Shown here: positions 48,775 to 56,315 of the stretch, one piece after another | How the letters are laid out: every line of letters starts with the position of its first letter | How positions within the stretch are numbered: position 1 is the first letter of the stretch | Origin: Bryobacterales bacterium | GTDB taxonomy: Bacteria; Acidobacteriota; Terriglobia; Bryobacterales; UBA6623 | Reading direction: 5' to 3' | NCBI GenBank assembly: GCA_026713545.1 | Contig: JAPOOG010000064.1 | Coordinates: 1-64,000, forward strand | DNA: 64,000 nt | Position numbers and translations under genes: made by a program | Notes under the pieces: generated by a model | The model's input: only the letters and a program-made list of their open reading frames with translations | Told to the model about the DNA's origin: nothing | Databases searched by the model: none

Positions 48775-49404
48775 ATGATTACCGCCCAGGACGCCGTCGA
48801 CGCTCTGTACCGAATAGCCGTCAAGGAAGCCAAGGCGACATCGACAGCCAGACTCGATGTGCTGGCAGACTTCTGCGTCCAGGAGCTAACGCGCCGCGGG
48901 CTGACGGACGTGGAGAAGGAGGCGCCGATTCCTGGCGCCGGCCGCGAAAAGAAATGGGACATCGCATGGCGCTACGACGGAAAGTACCGACTGGGAGTCT
49001 CCCTGAAGTCGCTCCTGAAGAATCTCGGCGGCACCGTGCCCAACCGAATCGACGACATGATCGGTGAAGTCACGAACGCACAGCTCCACTCACCTGAGAT
49101 CGTGATCGGCTACATCATGATCTTCAACATCGCGGAAGACTACTTCTCCCAGAAGCACGGCTCGACGTGGTGCGAGCTTTTTCGAGAGCGTGCGACCGCA
49201 CTATCCGGCCGCAGGCCACCCTCCTGGACTACAGGAACCGTGGAAGATTTCGTGCTCGTGGAGGTGGATTTCAACTCCGACTCGTCGATATTGGAGACAT
49301 CGCAGACGTTCGATGTGTTCTTCGGCACGCTGGTCGAACAAGTCAGGACACGGAACCCCAACGCCATCAGCGATCAAGCCGGCCGGGAGCATGAGGCACA
49401 GTGA
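48775..49404 (+). CDS. Candidate type II restriction endonuclease
   Basis: A 209-residue protein with no motif match I can name. It lies 11 nt after a DNA methyltransferase and has a PD-(D/E)XK-like sequence: D62 in KKWDIAWRYDGKYRL, then SLK at residues 76-78 (GVSLKSLLKNLGG), where a glutamate is replaced by serine, as in Cfr10I-like enzymes. D93, D94 or E98 could supply the displaced acid. Its identity as the partner nuclease rests mainly on context. Other proteins, such as a Vsr-like nuclease, are less likely. Confidence 0.6.
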   Translation: MITAQDAVDALYRIAVKEAKATSTARLDVLADFCVQELTRRGLTDVEKEAPIPGAGREKKWDIAWRYDGKYRLGVSLKSLLKNLGGTVPNRIDDMIGEVTNAQLHSPEIVIGYIMIFNIAEDYFSQKHGSTWCELFRERATALSGRRPPSWTTGTVEDFVLVEVDFNSDSSILETSQTFDVFFGTLVEQVRTRNPNAISDQAGREHEAQ

Positions 49405-49691
49405 AAACAACCTTCCTCTGGATCTCAACCCTATTGCAGAACGTGACACACAACTACGCCGTTGATACGCGCAGGGAAATCCCGGTTTTGGACGACGTGG
49501 ATGGTGCTGTGCTAGCCTGACTACGTCCATTAGGGACCTGGGAAACGTGCCGGAGACTGATGGTTCATCAGGTGCGACAAGCCGGCCAACCGACGTTCTG
49601 ACAAGCTTGGTTCAAGGCTCGGGCTCTCGGGTTTCGGGCGGCCGCCGGGCTCGGACGCCGGTGGCGGCATGATTGTGGAAGGGGATCAACC

Positions 49692-50858
49692 ATGACAAGA
49701 CAGAGCACGCGTCGTGACATTCTCAAAGACAGTCTCGCGTTGGCGGGGCTGGGTGCGCTCGGCATACCGCAGTGGGCGGTTCCGGCCCTGGCGCAGGGCG
49801 AAACGCTCATGGAGTTCACCGACCTACCGGACGAGATCAAGCTGATTCGCGGGCCCGACCGCCGCATCATCGACGTGCGGCACATCAACAGCTTCCTGAC
49901 GTCGGCCGACGAGTTCTTCACGACGCAGCACTACGGCCACCCCGAGATCGACGTCTCGACGTACCGTTTGCAGATCTCCGGCCTGGTGGACAAGCCGCTG
50001 GCGCTCTCGATCGAAGACCTCAGCGCGATGCCCAGCCGCGAGCTCATCTTCGGGTTCGAGTGCTCGGGCAACCGCGGGCCGCTGAACGGGTTGTCGAGCA
50101 ACGGCCGCTGGAAGGGCGTCCCGTTGCGGGCGGTGCTTGATCTCGCCGGGGTACAAGACGAAGCGCGGGAGATCGTCTTCCTTGGCGCCGACCATGGCGA
50201 AGAGGAAGTGCAGTTCCGGAGAGGGACCTACAAGGTCGACCAGCAGTACGGCCGGAGCCTGCCGCGCGACAAGGCGATGTCGGACGAGCCGCTGCTCGCC
50301 TACAGCCTCAACGGCGAACCGCTGACGCCTCATCAGGGCCGTCCTGTCCGCCTGCTCGTGCCGGGATGGTACGGCGCGCCCAACGTCAAGTTCCTCGCTG
50401 AGATCCACGTCCAGCGAGACCAGTACCTCGGGAAGTACCAGGCGCGGTGGTACCGCACCCTGAAAGGCGAGATGGTCAACGGCGAGATGAAGTGGAAGGA
50501 GACGGCGATTACGCGGATGCAGTTGAAGTCGTTCATCGCGCGGGTCACCCGCCGCGGGAACGGCCACAACATCTTCGGCGTCGTGCTGCACGACGGTACT
50601 CCTATCCGCTCGGTCGAGGTGAAGATCGACGACGGGCCGTGGCAGCCGGCGACGCTCGATCCGGAATCGACGCGCGAGAAGTACGCCTGGAAGTTCTTCA
50701 ACTTCGCCTGGGACGGTGCGACGCCGGGCGAGCACACGGTCACCTCGCGGGCGACGGACGTCAACGGGGTGGTGCAGCCAACGGCGGAGGAACTGGAGGT
50801 CAAGAAGACGTTCCTGGAGCACAACGCACAGTTGCCGCGGCCCGTGATCATCGCGTAG
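49692..50858 (+). CDS. Sulfite-oxidase-type molybdoenzyme, Tat-exported
   Basis: A 388-residue molybdopterin oxidoreductase. The twin-arginine signal is TRRDILKDSLALAGLGAL. The molybdenum ligand is C124 in GFECSGNRGPLNG, and the C-terminal dimerisation domain (PIRSVEVKIDDGPWQPA) is present. There is no haem domain in the protein, so an external cytochrome should accept the electrons; the lipoprotein at 52600 is a nearby candidate. It may oxidise sulfite or reduce a related compound. A GGAAGGGGATC ribosome-binding site precedes the ATG. Confidence 0.88.
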   Translation: MTRQSTRRDILKDSLALAGLGALGIPQWAVPALAQGETLMEFTDLPDEIKLIRGPDRRIIDVRHINSFLTSADEFFTTQHYGHPEIDVSTYRLQISGLVDKPLALSIEDLSAMPSRELIFGFECSGNRGPLNGLSSNGRWKGVPLRAVLDLAGVQDEAREIVFLGADHGEEEVQFRRGTYKVDQQYGRSLPRDKAMSDEPLLAYSLNGEPLTPHQGRPVRLLVPGWYGAPNVKFLAEIHVQRDQYLGKYQARWYRTLKGEMVNGEMKWKETAITRMQLKSFIARVTRRGNGHNIFGVVLHDGTPIRSVEVKIDDGPWQPATLDPESTREKYAWKFFNFAWDGATPGEHTVTSRATDVNGVVQPTAEELEVKKTFLEHNAQLPRPVIIA

Positions 50859-50937
50859 CGCTCCGCGGCCGTTCGCCGATCCTGCAAAGCCACTCGCAAT
50901 CGAAGAAGGGGACTCGGCTGACAGCTTACGTCTTCCG

Positions 50938-51498
50938 TCAGCCAAGAAATTGTTCGGCGGCGCGGACATGGACTCCGAAGGCCTCCGCGCCGAAGAGAAC
51001 AAAGGTCGCCCGCTCGATCGGGCACTCGGGAGCGCGGAGCTCCGCGGCGACGGTTCCGACAGCGATCTCGGCGGCGGCAGCCATCGGATAGCCGTAGACA
51101 CCCGTTGAGATGGAAGGAAACGTGATCGTGCGCGCGCCTTTTTCCGCGGCGAGTTGCATGGAGACGCGGTAGCAGGAAGCCAGCAGATCAGGCTCACCCT
51201 GCTGTCCATCGCGATAGACGGGCCCCACGGCGTGGACTACATAGCGGGCCGGCAACTCTCCGGCGCCGGTCACGACGGCTTGGCCGGTTTCGCAGCGTCC
51301 CATCGAGGGACGGATGGCGTCGAGCTCCCGCATGATCGAGGGTCCGCCGGCGCGGTGGATCGCGCCGTCGACGCCGCCGCCGCCGGCCAGCCGCGCATTG
51401 GCGGCGTTGACGATGGCGTCCGCGGGGACCTTGGTGATGTTTCCTTCCAAGAAAGAAAGCGTTGCGTCGGCGATTTGAAAATCCCTGGATGCGGACAT
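50938..51498 (-). CDS. Macrodomain protein (ADP-ribose-binding)
   Basis: A 186-residue single macrodomain. It opens with FLEGNITKVPADAIVNAANARLAGGGGVDGAIHRAGG, has a catalytic-type NAAN and Asp, and the ADP-ribose loop PSISTGVYGYPMAAAAE. Such proteins deacetylate O-acetyl-ADP-ribose or remove ADP-ribose from targets. The ATG at 51498 was chosen; the frame upstream adds a Cys-rich stretch without similarity. It is encoded opposite to its neighbours and looks monocistronic. Confidence 0.88.
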   Translation of the reverse strand: MSASRDFQIADATLSFLEGNITKVPADAIVNAANARLAGGGGVDGAIHRAGGPSIMRELDAIRPSMGRCETGQAVVTGAGELPARYVVHAVGPVYRDGQQGEPDLLASCYRVSMQLAAEKGARTITFPSISTGVYGYPMAAAAEIAVGTVAAELRAPECPIERATFVLFGAEAFGVHVRAAEQFLG

Positions 51499-51740
51499 TC
51501 TGCGGTCCTCCGGATTATCTGCATTTCGCGCGGCCAGCGGGTGATGAAGCGAACCGAAATAACCATTATCGCTGCACCCTCCACAGCAGAGCCGGAGGCT
51601 GCAATCGTGGTCCGGATGCATGACCGGGGCGATGAGGAGAGGGCCAAGGCGAACATCCGGTCAGCGGTCCGACCGTGAGGAGAGCGGAGGCCTGATCGAG
51701 GCAGCTCGAAATCATCGCTTCCCACCGCGCCCCGCCCGGC

Positions 51741-51746
51741 TATAAT
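51741..51746 (+). promoter_or_regulatory. Consensus -10 box for nuoB
   Basis: TATAAT lies 20 nt upstream of the nuoB start. The region 17 bp upstream of it has no good -35 hexamer. It suggests nuoB has its own promoter. The 145 nt between the macrodomain gene's upstream region and nuoB show nothing else. Confidence 0.6.
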
Positions 51747-51766
51747 GTTCTCTTCGGGGATCAGGA

Positions 51767-52333
51767 ATGCCTTATCTGCAAAATCAATTCGAACGCAACT
51801 TCATGACGACGTCGGTTGACTACGTATTCAATTGGGCGCGCAAATCGGCCATCTGGCCGCTGACGTTCGGATTGGCCTGCTGCGCGATCGAGATGATCGC
51901 CTCGTCGACCTCGCGGTTCGACATCGCCCGTTTCGGGGCCGAAGTGTTCCGGCCCAGCCCGCGTCAATCGGACCTGATGATCGTCGCGGGGACGGTGACG
52001 CTGAAGATGTCACCGGTCCTCAAGCGCATCTGGGACCAGATGCCCGAGCCGAAGTGGTGCATTTCGATGGGCGCCTGCTCCTCCGTCGGGGGGCCGTTCA
52101 ACACCTACGGCGTCCTGCAGGGCGTCGACAAGATCGTGCCGGTCGACGTGTATGTCCTCGGCTGTCCGCCGCGACCCGAGAACCTCTTCTACGCGCTCCT
52201 GAAGCTGCAGGACAAAATCGACCGCATGACGACGCTCACCACTCGGCCGACGCAAGTCCGGCTCGACGAGTCGATGTTCGAAGACTTCAAGCGCCGCGTC
52301 ATGATCGCTCAGACGCAGAACCCTGCTGCCTGA
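51767..52333 (+). CDS. nuoB: NADH-quinone oxidoreductase subunit B, stand-alone
   Basis: A 188-residue NuoB. The four ligands of the N2 iron-sulfur cluster are visible as C38-C39 ([12 protein letters not shown]), C104 ([11 protein letters not shown]) and C133 ([11 protein letters not shown]). N2 passes electrons to quinone in complex I. The other nuo genes are not in the window, so the subunit is encoded away from the usual operon or this is one of several copies. Its own TATAAT promoter fits this. Confidence 0.93.
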   Translation: MPYLQNQFERNFMTTSVDYVFNWARKSAIWPLTFGLACCAIEMIASSTSRFDIARFGAEVFRPSPRQSDLMIVAGTVTLKMSPVLKRIWDQMPEPKWCISMGACSSVGGPFNTYGVLQGVDKIVPVDVYVLGCPPRPENLFYALLKLQDKIDRMTTLTTRPTQVRLDESMFEDFKRRVMIAQTQNPAA

Positions 52334-52599
52334 GAACACGCGCCGGTCATCGCGGAGCGGAGGGCTTAGCACCCCTGACAGTCCAGTCCGTTCCCGTTTG
52401 CCATTCGTCGTCAGCAGAGGCCGTCCTTGCCCATGAGGCGCGTGGGTTCGCTGATGTACCCCAGGGCTTCGGTTCGCCAATAATGAAAGGAAGCGATGCG
52501 GATTCCCCTGGTTCAGGAACTCTGGGAGGGAGCGAGCGGATAGCTGGAAGATTGACTGCCGCTCAACCCGGAGACCAGCGACGGACGAACAAGGACGAT

Positions 52600-53088
52600 T
52601 TGTCAGAACACTTCAGGAACCAATGGTTTGTCGTCATCTCTTGGACGGCCGCACTGCTTAGTTCCTGCTCCCTCTTCATGCCGCCCGGGTATATGCCTGC
52701 AACCCCCGCTCCACCCGCCCCGCCCGGAGGCGAGCTGTTCCAGAGCTACTGCGCCGCCTGTCATCAGTACGACGGACAGGGCGTCGGCGAGGCGCCGCCG
52801 CTCGACAACTCCCCCTGGGTGATCGGCCCCGCCGAGCGGCTGATCAAGATCGTACTCCACGGCGTGCGGGGAAAGATGGAAATCCAAGGCAAGACCTACA
52901 ACCGGGAAATGCCGGGCTTCGGCCAAGTCCTCTCGGACAAGGACGCGGCTACTCTGCTCACCTTCGTCCGATCCCGCTTCGGAGCTCCCGAGGAACCCAT
53001 TTCCGCCGCCATGGTCCATCAGGTCCGGACCGCCAACGAAGGGCGTACCGACTACTGGACTGTCGGGGAGCTGCTCAGCGACCCCTGA
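52600..53088 (+). CDS. Cytochrome c lipoprotein (TTG start)
   Basis: A 162-residue exported monohaem cytochrome c. The TTG at 52600 follows AAGGA by 4 nt and gives a lipoprotein signal (WTAALLSSC, lipobox L-S-S-C). The haem motif CAACH is in YCAACHQYDGQGVGEAPPLDNS, and a Met ligand is likely in EMPGFGQVLSD. A Pro/Ala linker follows the lipidated Cys. An in-frame ATG upstream (52482) would add a stretch with no signal and no similarity. It may accept electrons from the molybdoenzyme or a PQQ enzyme; that is inferred from proximity. Confidence 0.8.
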   Translation: MSEHFRNQWFVVISWTAALLSSCSLFMPPGYMPATPAPPAPPGGELFQSYCAACHQYDGQGVGEAPPLDNSPWVIGPAERLIKIVLHGVRGKMEIQGKTYNREMPGFGQVLSDKDAATLLTFVRSRFGAPEEPISAAMVHQVRTANEGRTDYWTVGELLSDP

Positions 53089-53136
53089 TCAAAGGGGATT
53101 CCCGGCTCCGAGGGCCGGAGTTCTCCGGCGTGACCA

Positions 53137-53568
53137 TCAGCCTTCTCCGTCGGAGGGCGCACGGCGGTCCGCTTTGAGCCGCGCGTGCAGGCGCTTCTCA
53201 TCGAGCCGCCGTCGCACCGACTCGCGGGAGGGCTGCGTCTTCCTTCTGACCTTCGCCGGCTCGATCGCTTGACGAATCAACGCGGCGAGTTTCGTTCGCG
53301 CGTCCTCGCGGTTCCTCGACTGGTCACGCGTGCGGCTCGAGGTAACGATCAAATCCCCGTCCTCTGTCAGCCGCGGTGAGATACGCTCGATCAGGCGGGA
53401 CCTCTCATCGCCGGCAAAGACAGCGCTCTGCCCGGGTTTCCACCGCAACTCCACCTTGGTCTCCACCTTGTTGACATTCTGGCCGCCGGGGCCGCCGGAC
53501 CGCGCGAAAGCGATCGTCAGTTCCGCCGCCGGGATCGTCAATCGGTCATTGATGATCAAGTCGTCCAT
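53137..53568 (-). CDS. arfB: Alternative ribosome-rescue factor ArfB
   Basis: A 143-residue peptidyl-tRNA hydrolase. The GGQ motif is in SGGPGGQNVNKVETKVELRW, the class I release-factor core, followed by a basic C-terminal tail (RRKTQPSRESVRRRLDEKRLHARLK) that inserts in the mRNA channel of stalled ribosomes. Length matches YaeJ/ArfB. It is divergent from the blaI-like gene, separated by 104 nt. Confidence 0.92.
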   Translation of the reverse strand: MDDLIINDRLTIPAAELTIAFARSGGPGGQNVNKVETKVELRWKPGQSAVFAGDERSRLIERISPRLTEDGDLIVTSSRTRDQSRNREDARTKLAALIRQAIEPAKVRRKTQPSRESVRRRLDEKRLHARLKADRRAPSDGEG

Positions 53569-53632
53569 GGGGTTTGGGCTTCAATGCCTTCTTGGATTGT
53601 AATCTTCCATACGTATTGCCGATAGCGGGTAC

Positions 53633-53662
53633 TTGACTCGCGCGAGCTATATATACTAAATA
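53633..53662 (+). promoter_or_regulatory. Candidate promoter of the blaI-like/M56 operon
   Basis: TTGACT (53633-53638) and TAAATA (53657-53662), spacer 18 bp, lie just before the start codon at 53673. An AT-rich run (TATATATACTAAATAATTAG) contrasts with the GC-rich surroundings. The leader would be only a few nt long. Confidence 0.5.
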
Positions 53663-53673
53663 ATTAGTACTAA
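53654..53673 (+). promoter_or_regulatory. Candidate BlaI operator (dyad overlapping promoter and start codon)
   Basis: TACTAA-ATAA-TTAGTA (53654-53669) is a perfect 6-bp inverted repeat. The same half-site TACTAA recurs at 53668-53673, making TTAGTACTAA a second, overlapping palindrome that ends at the A of the ATG. BlaI/MecI repressors bind TACT-type dyads over their own promoters. Binding here would block RNA polymerase. Confidence 0.65.
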
Positions 53674-54050
53674 TGAAACCGAAAGCTGACGTCCTTACCC
53701 CGCAGGAACTCGAAATCATGAAGGTCGTCTGGGACCGGGGAGCGAGCACCGTCCGTGATGTGTACGAGCTTCTCCGCAAGAAGCGCAAGGTCGCCTACAC
53801 CACGGTGATGACGATGATGAACATCCTGGTCGACAAGAAGCACCTGCAAAAAGAGAAAGTAGACGGCGCGTATCGCTACGAGCCGACCAAGCCGAAGAAG
53901 CAGGTTGTCGGCGCGATGCTACGGGACTTCGTCAGCCGGGTCTTCGATGGATCGGCGCGTCCCTTGTTGCTGCAACTGGTCGAGGATCGGCACTTGACCG
54001 AAGCGGACCTTCAAGAGATCGAGCAACTCATCGAGGAGAAGCTGAAATGA
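53673..54050 (+). CDS. BlaI/MecI family transcriptional repressor
   Basis: A 125-residue winged-helix repressor. The DNA-binding domain is ELEIMKVVWDRGASTVRDVYELL followed by the wing region VAYTTVMTMMNILVDKKHL, with the C-terminal dimerisation helices. Regulated proteolysis by a BlaR1-like sensor would release it. The gene is coupled to the M56 gene by a 4-nt overlap (ATGA at 54047). The operator dyads at 53654 suggest autoregulation. The inducer is unknown. Confidence 0.92.
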   Translation: MKPKADVLTPQELEIMKVVWDRGASTVRDVYELLRKKRKVAYTTVMTMMNILVDKKHLQKEKVDGAYRYEPTKPKKQVVGAMLRDFVSRVFDGSARPLLLQLVEDRHLTEADLQEIEQLIEEKLK

Positions 54051-55360
54051 TGTCGTGGTGGCTTGGCAACCTGTTTGACTACTCGTTGCAGGTCATGTTG
54101 TTGATTACGGCCGGCAGCCTGCTTGCGGTGGCGTTTCGGCTGCGTGAGCCGCGGGTCCGGCTTGCCTACCGGCAAACACTTCTAGCCTGCTGCCTTCTGC
54201 TGCCGCTGGTGCAGCCTTGGCGCGAATCGGTTGCGACTCCTGCCCCGGACTTCACCCTTGTGGCTCCGGTGGAAGCGGCGGGGAATGGGCAGGAAGATTC
54301 GTGGAGTTCCGTAGCCGCTTTGGTGCTCGGCGGCGGGGCCGTCCTACGCCTGCTGTGGTTGGGCGCCGGGATCATCCGGCTCCGGCGTCTACGAAAGTCG
54401 GCGCGACGATGCGACGCTCGAGACGAGCGTGTTCCGGTGCTGACTACAGGGATCGCGGCTCCTCAGCTTCTTGTCACCTCGCAGGTGGATGGACCCGTCA
54501 CGTTCGGCTGGTTTCGACCGGTCATACTTCTGCCGGAATCGTTTGCCGATTCACATCCCCGAACGCAATCAGCGGTACTCAGTCATGAGCTGGTTCATGT
54601 GGAGCGCCGCGACTGGTTGTGGACCGTGGCAGAAGAAATCATCCGGTCCCTGTTGTGGTTTCACCCGGCTGTTCGTTGGCTGATCAGCCGGATTCAGCTT
54701 GCTCGCGAGCAGGTAGTGGATCGTGAAGTCGTGAATCGCACCGGTGACCGCGAAGCGTATCTGCGCGCGTTGGTGGAGATCACAAAAGCTTGCGCCGCAC
54801 CGGCGTTGCCGACAGTTCCCGCCTTCCTACGAAGGTGGCATCTCAAGGCAAGAGTCCAAACGCTCTTGGAGGAGGTATCGATGACGAAGTCTCGCATTGT
54901 CGTTTCGCTGGCTGCGGTGGCCATTTTGTTAGCCGCCACAGGAGTCTTGACGGTCTCTTACCTTCCATTGCACAAAGCTCCACAAGGGCTCGAAAATCTC
55001 GAACTCGACGAGAATGGAGCCTCGGCACGCCACTTGTTCAATCTGCTCCGCGGTTGGATTCTCCACGGGACCCTCGAACGCGTCGGGAACGGAGTCTCCG
55101 CACCCCGGCTCCTGAACAAGGTCGAACCGGTCTACAGCGAGGAGGCACGCGAGGCTAAAGTGCAGGGAACCGCAGTACTGAAAGTTGAAGTCTGGCCCGA
55201 TGGCAAGGCTCACAATATCCGAGTCGTTCGCGGCCTCGGCAGTGGACTCGACGAGAAAGCGGTCAAAGCGGTCGAGCAGTGGGAGTTCGAGCCCGGGTTG
55301 AAAGACGGCGAGCCGGTGCGCGTCGCCGCCACTGTCGAGATGAACTTCCGGATGAACTGA
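54047..55360 (+). CDS. BlaR1-like M56 metalloprotease with C-terminal TonB domain
   Basis: A 437-residue membrane protease. The N-terminal part has transmembrane segments (about residues 10-60 and 85-105). The M56 zinc site is SHELVHVERRDWLWTVAEEI. Residues about 280-300 form another membrane helix (IVVSLAAVAILLAATGVL). The end, from LLNKVEPVYSEEAREAKVQG, is a TonB-type domain with VEVWPDGKA and AVEQWEFEPG, in place of the penicillin-binding sensor of BlaR1. It would cleave or trigger release of the upstream repressor; the signal could come from the cell envelope. It starts inside the repressor gene. Confidence 0.88.
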   Translation: MMSWWLGNLFDYSLQVMLLITAGSLLAVAFRLREPRVRLAYRQTLLACCLLLPLVQPWRESVATPAPDFTLVAPVEAAGNGQEDSWSSVAALVLGGGAVLRLLWLGAGIIRLRRLRKSARRCDARDERVPVLTTGIAAPQLLVTSQVDGPVTFGWFRPVILLPESFADSHPRTQSAVLSHELVHVERRDWLWTVAEEIIRSLLWFHPAVRWLISRIQLAREQVVDREVVNRTGDREAYLRALVEITKACAAPALPTVPAFLRRWHLKARVQTLLEEVSMTKSRIVVSLAAVAILLAATGVLTVSYLPLHKAPQGLENLELDENGASARHLFNLLRGWILHGTLERVGNGVSAPRLLNKVEPVYSEEAREAKVQGTAVLKVEVWPDGKAHNIRVVRGLGSGLDEKAVKAVEQWEFEPGLKDGEPVRVAATVEMNFRMN

Positions 55361-55366
55361 GGGCCG

Positions 55367-56050
55367 TCACTTCCTGAACAGAAGCACGTACTGATAGGGC
55401 AGGTGATCGAAGGTGCGATCGAATTTGAAACCGACCGACTCGATCTCTTTCTTGAAACCGTCGCGGTCAAGGCGGATATGGTTTTTGCGGCGCTCCTCGG
55501 ACATGCGCGGATGCTCGCGGCTGCGGTAGAAATCGATCACGGCCAGCCTCCCGCCGGGTTTGACAGCTTCATAGACCGTCGCCATCGTCTCTTCGGGGTA
55601 GTTGAGGTGATGGTAGACATCCAGGATGAAAGCCAGATCTACGGAGTTCGCCGGAAGCTCCACGTCCTTCTGGGCTCCCTTCACGATCTCGACGTTCTTC
55701 CAGCCGTTCTCCGTGGCTTTCTGTTTGACCTTCTCGAGGAAGTCGTCCTGAATGTCCTCGGCGTAGACCCGGCCTGACGGACCGACGGCATCGATCATGT
55801 AGGGCAGCATGAAGCCGACTCCGGTGCCGATGTCGGCGATAGTCTGGCCGGGTTCGACACTGATCGATTCCAGCAGCTCCACCGGCTTTTGCCGCTCTAC
55901 CCGGTCAGAGTTGTCGAGATTTCTCGCGACGCGGGCGCGATCCTGTTTGGTCTTGTATCCCGTGTTGGCCTTTTCGGCCACCTGCGCGAATGCGGCGGAC
56001 GACCATAGCGCAGTGGCAAGCAGGGCGGCGGCGAAGGAATGGATTCTCAT
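55367..56050 (-). CDS. SAM-dependent methyltransferase-like protein with signal peptide
   Basis: A 227-residue class I methyltransferase fold. A signal peptide (RIHSFAAALLATALWSSAAFAQ) precedes it. Motif I is TIADIGTGVGFMLPYMI, with the DIQDDFL acidic loop, LAFILDVYHHL (motif IV-like) and GGRLAVIDFY. Export is odd for a SAM-dependent enzyme because SAM is cytosolic. The ATG at 56050 was chosen; upstream sequence adds nothing known. Substrate unknown. Confidence 0.8.
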   Translation of the reverse strand: MRIHSFAAALLATALWSSAAFAQVAEKANTGYKTKQDRARVARNLDNSDRVERQKPVELLESISVEPGQTIADIGTGVGFMLPYMIDAVGPSGRVYAEDIQDDFLEKVKQKATENGWKNVEIVKGAQKDVELPANSVDLAFILDVYHHLNYPEETMATVYEAVKPGGRLAVIDFYRSREHPRMSEERRKNHIRLDRDGFKKEIESVGFKFDRTFDHLPYQYVLLFRK

Positions 56051-56315
56051 AGCTGTGTTCCTCGGAAGAAGCGGTTGCGGAAGCTGCCGGCTCCCACCCG
56101 CCTCAGTGTCATCATACCGCCCCCGGCTGGAACGATTCACGTTCCTGATGGACTACGGCCCGATGGTAGAACCGGACATCACCTACCATGCGTTCCCGAC
56201 AAGCCGTTCGACATTCGCTGCTGAGAAGTGACAACGCAGCATCGGCCATCCCCCCTATCGGACTGCGTGATTGCGAGGCCTCAGGTTTCAGTATCATTGG
56301 GGATCGAGGCTCGCG

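Noticed and set aside
49824..51209. 461-residue minus-strand frame
   Set aside because: Opposite the molybdoenzyme; no family features.
52334..52599. Extra coding region before the cytochrome lipoprotein
   Set aside because: The in-frame extension from 52482 has neither a signal nor similarity, and the TTG at 52600 has a proper ribosome-binding site.
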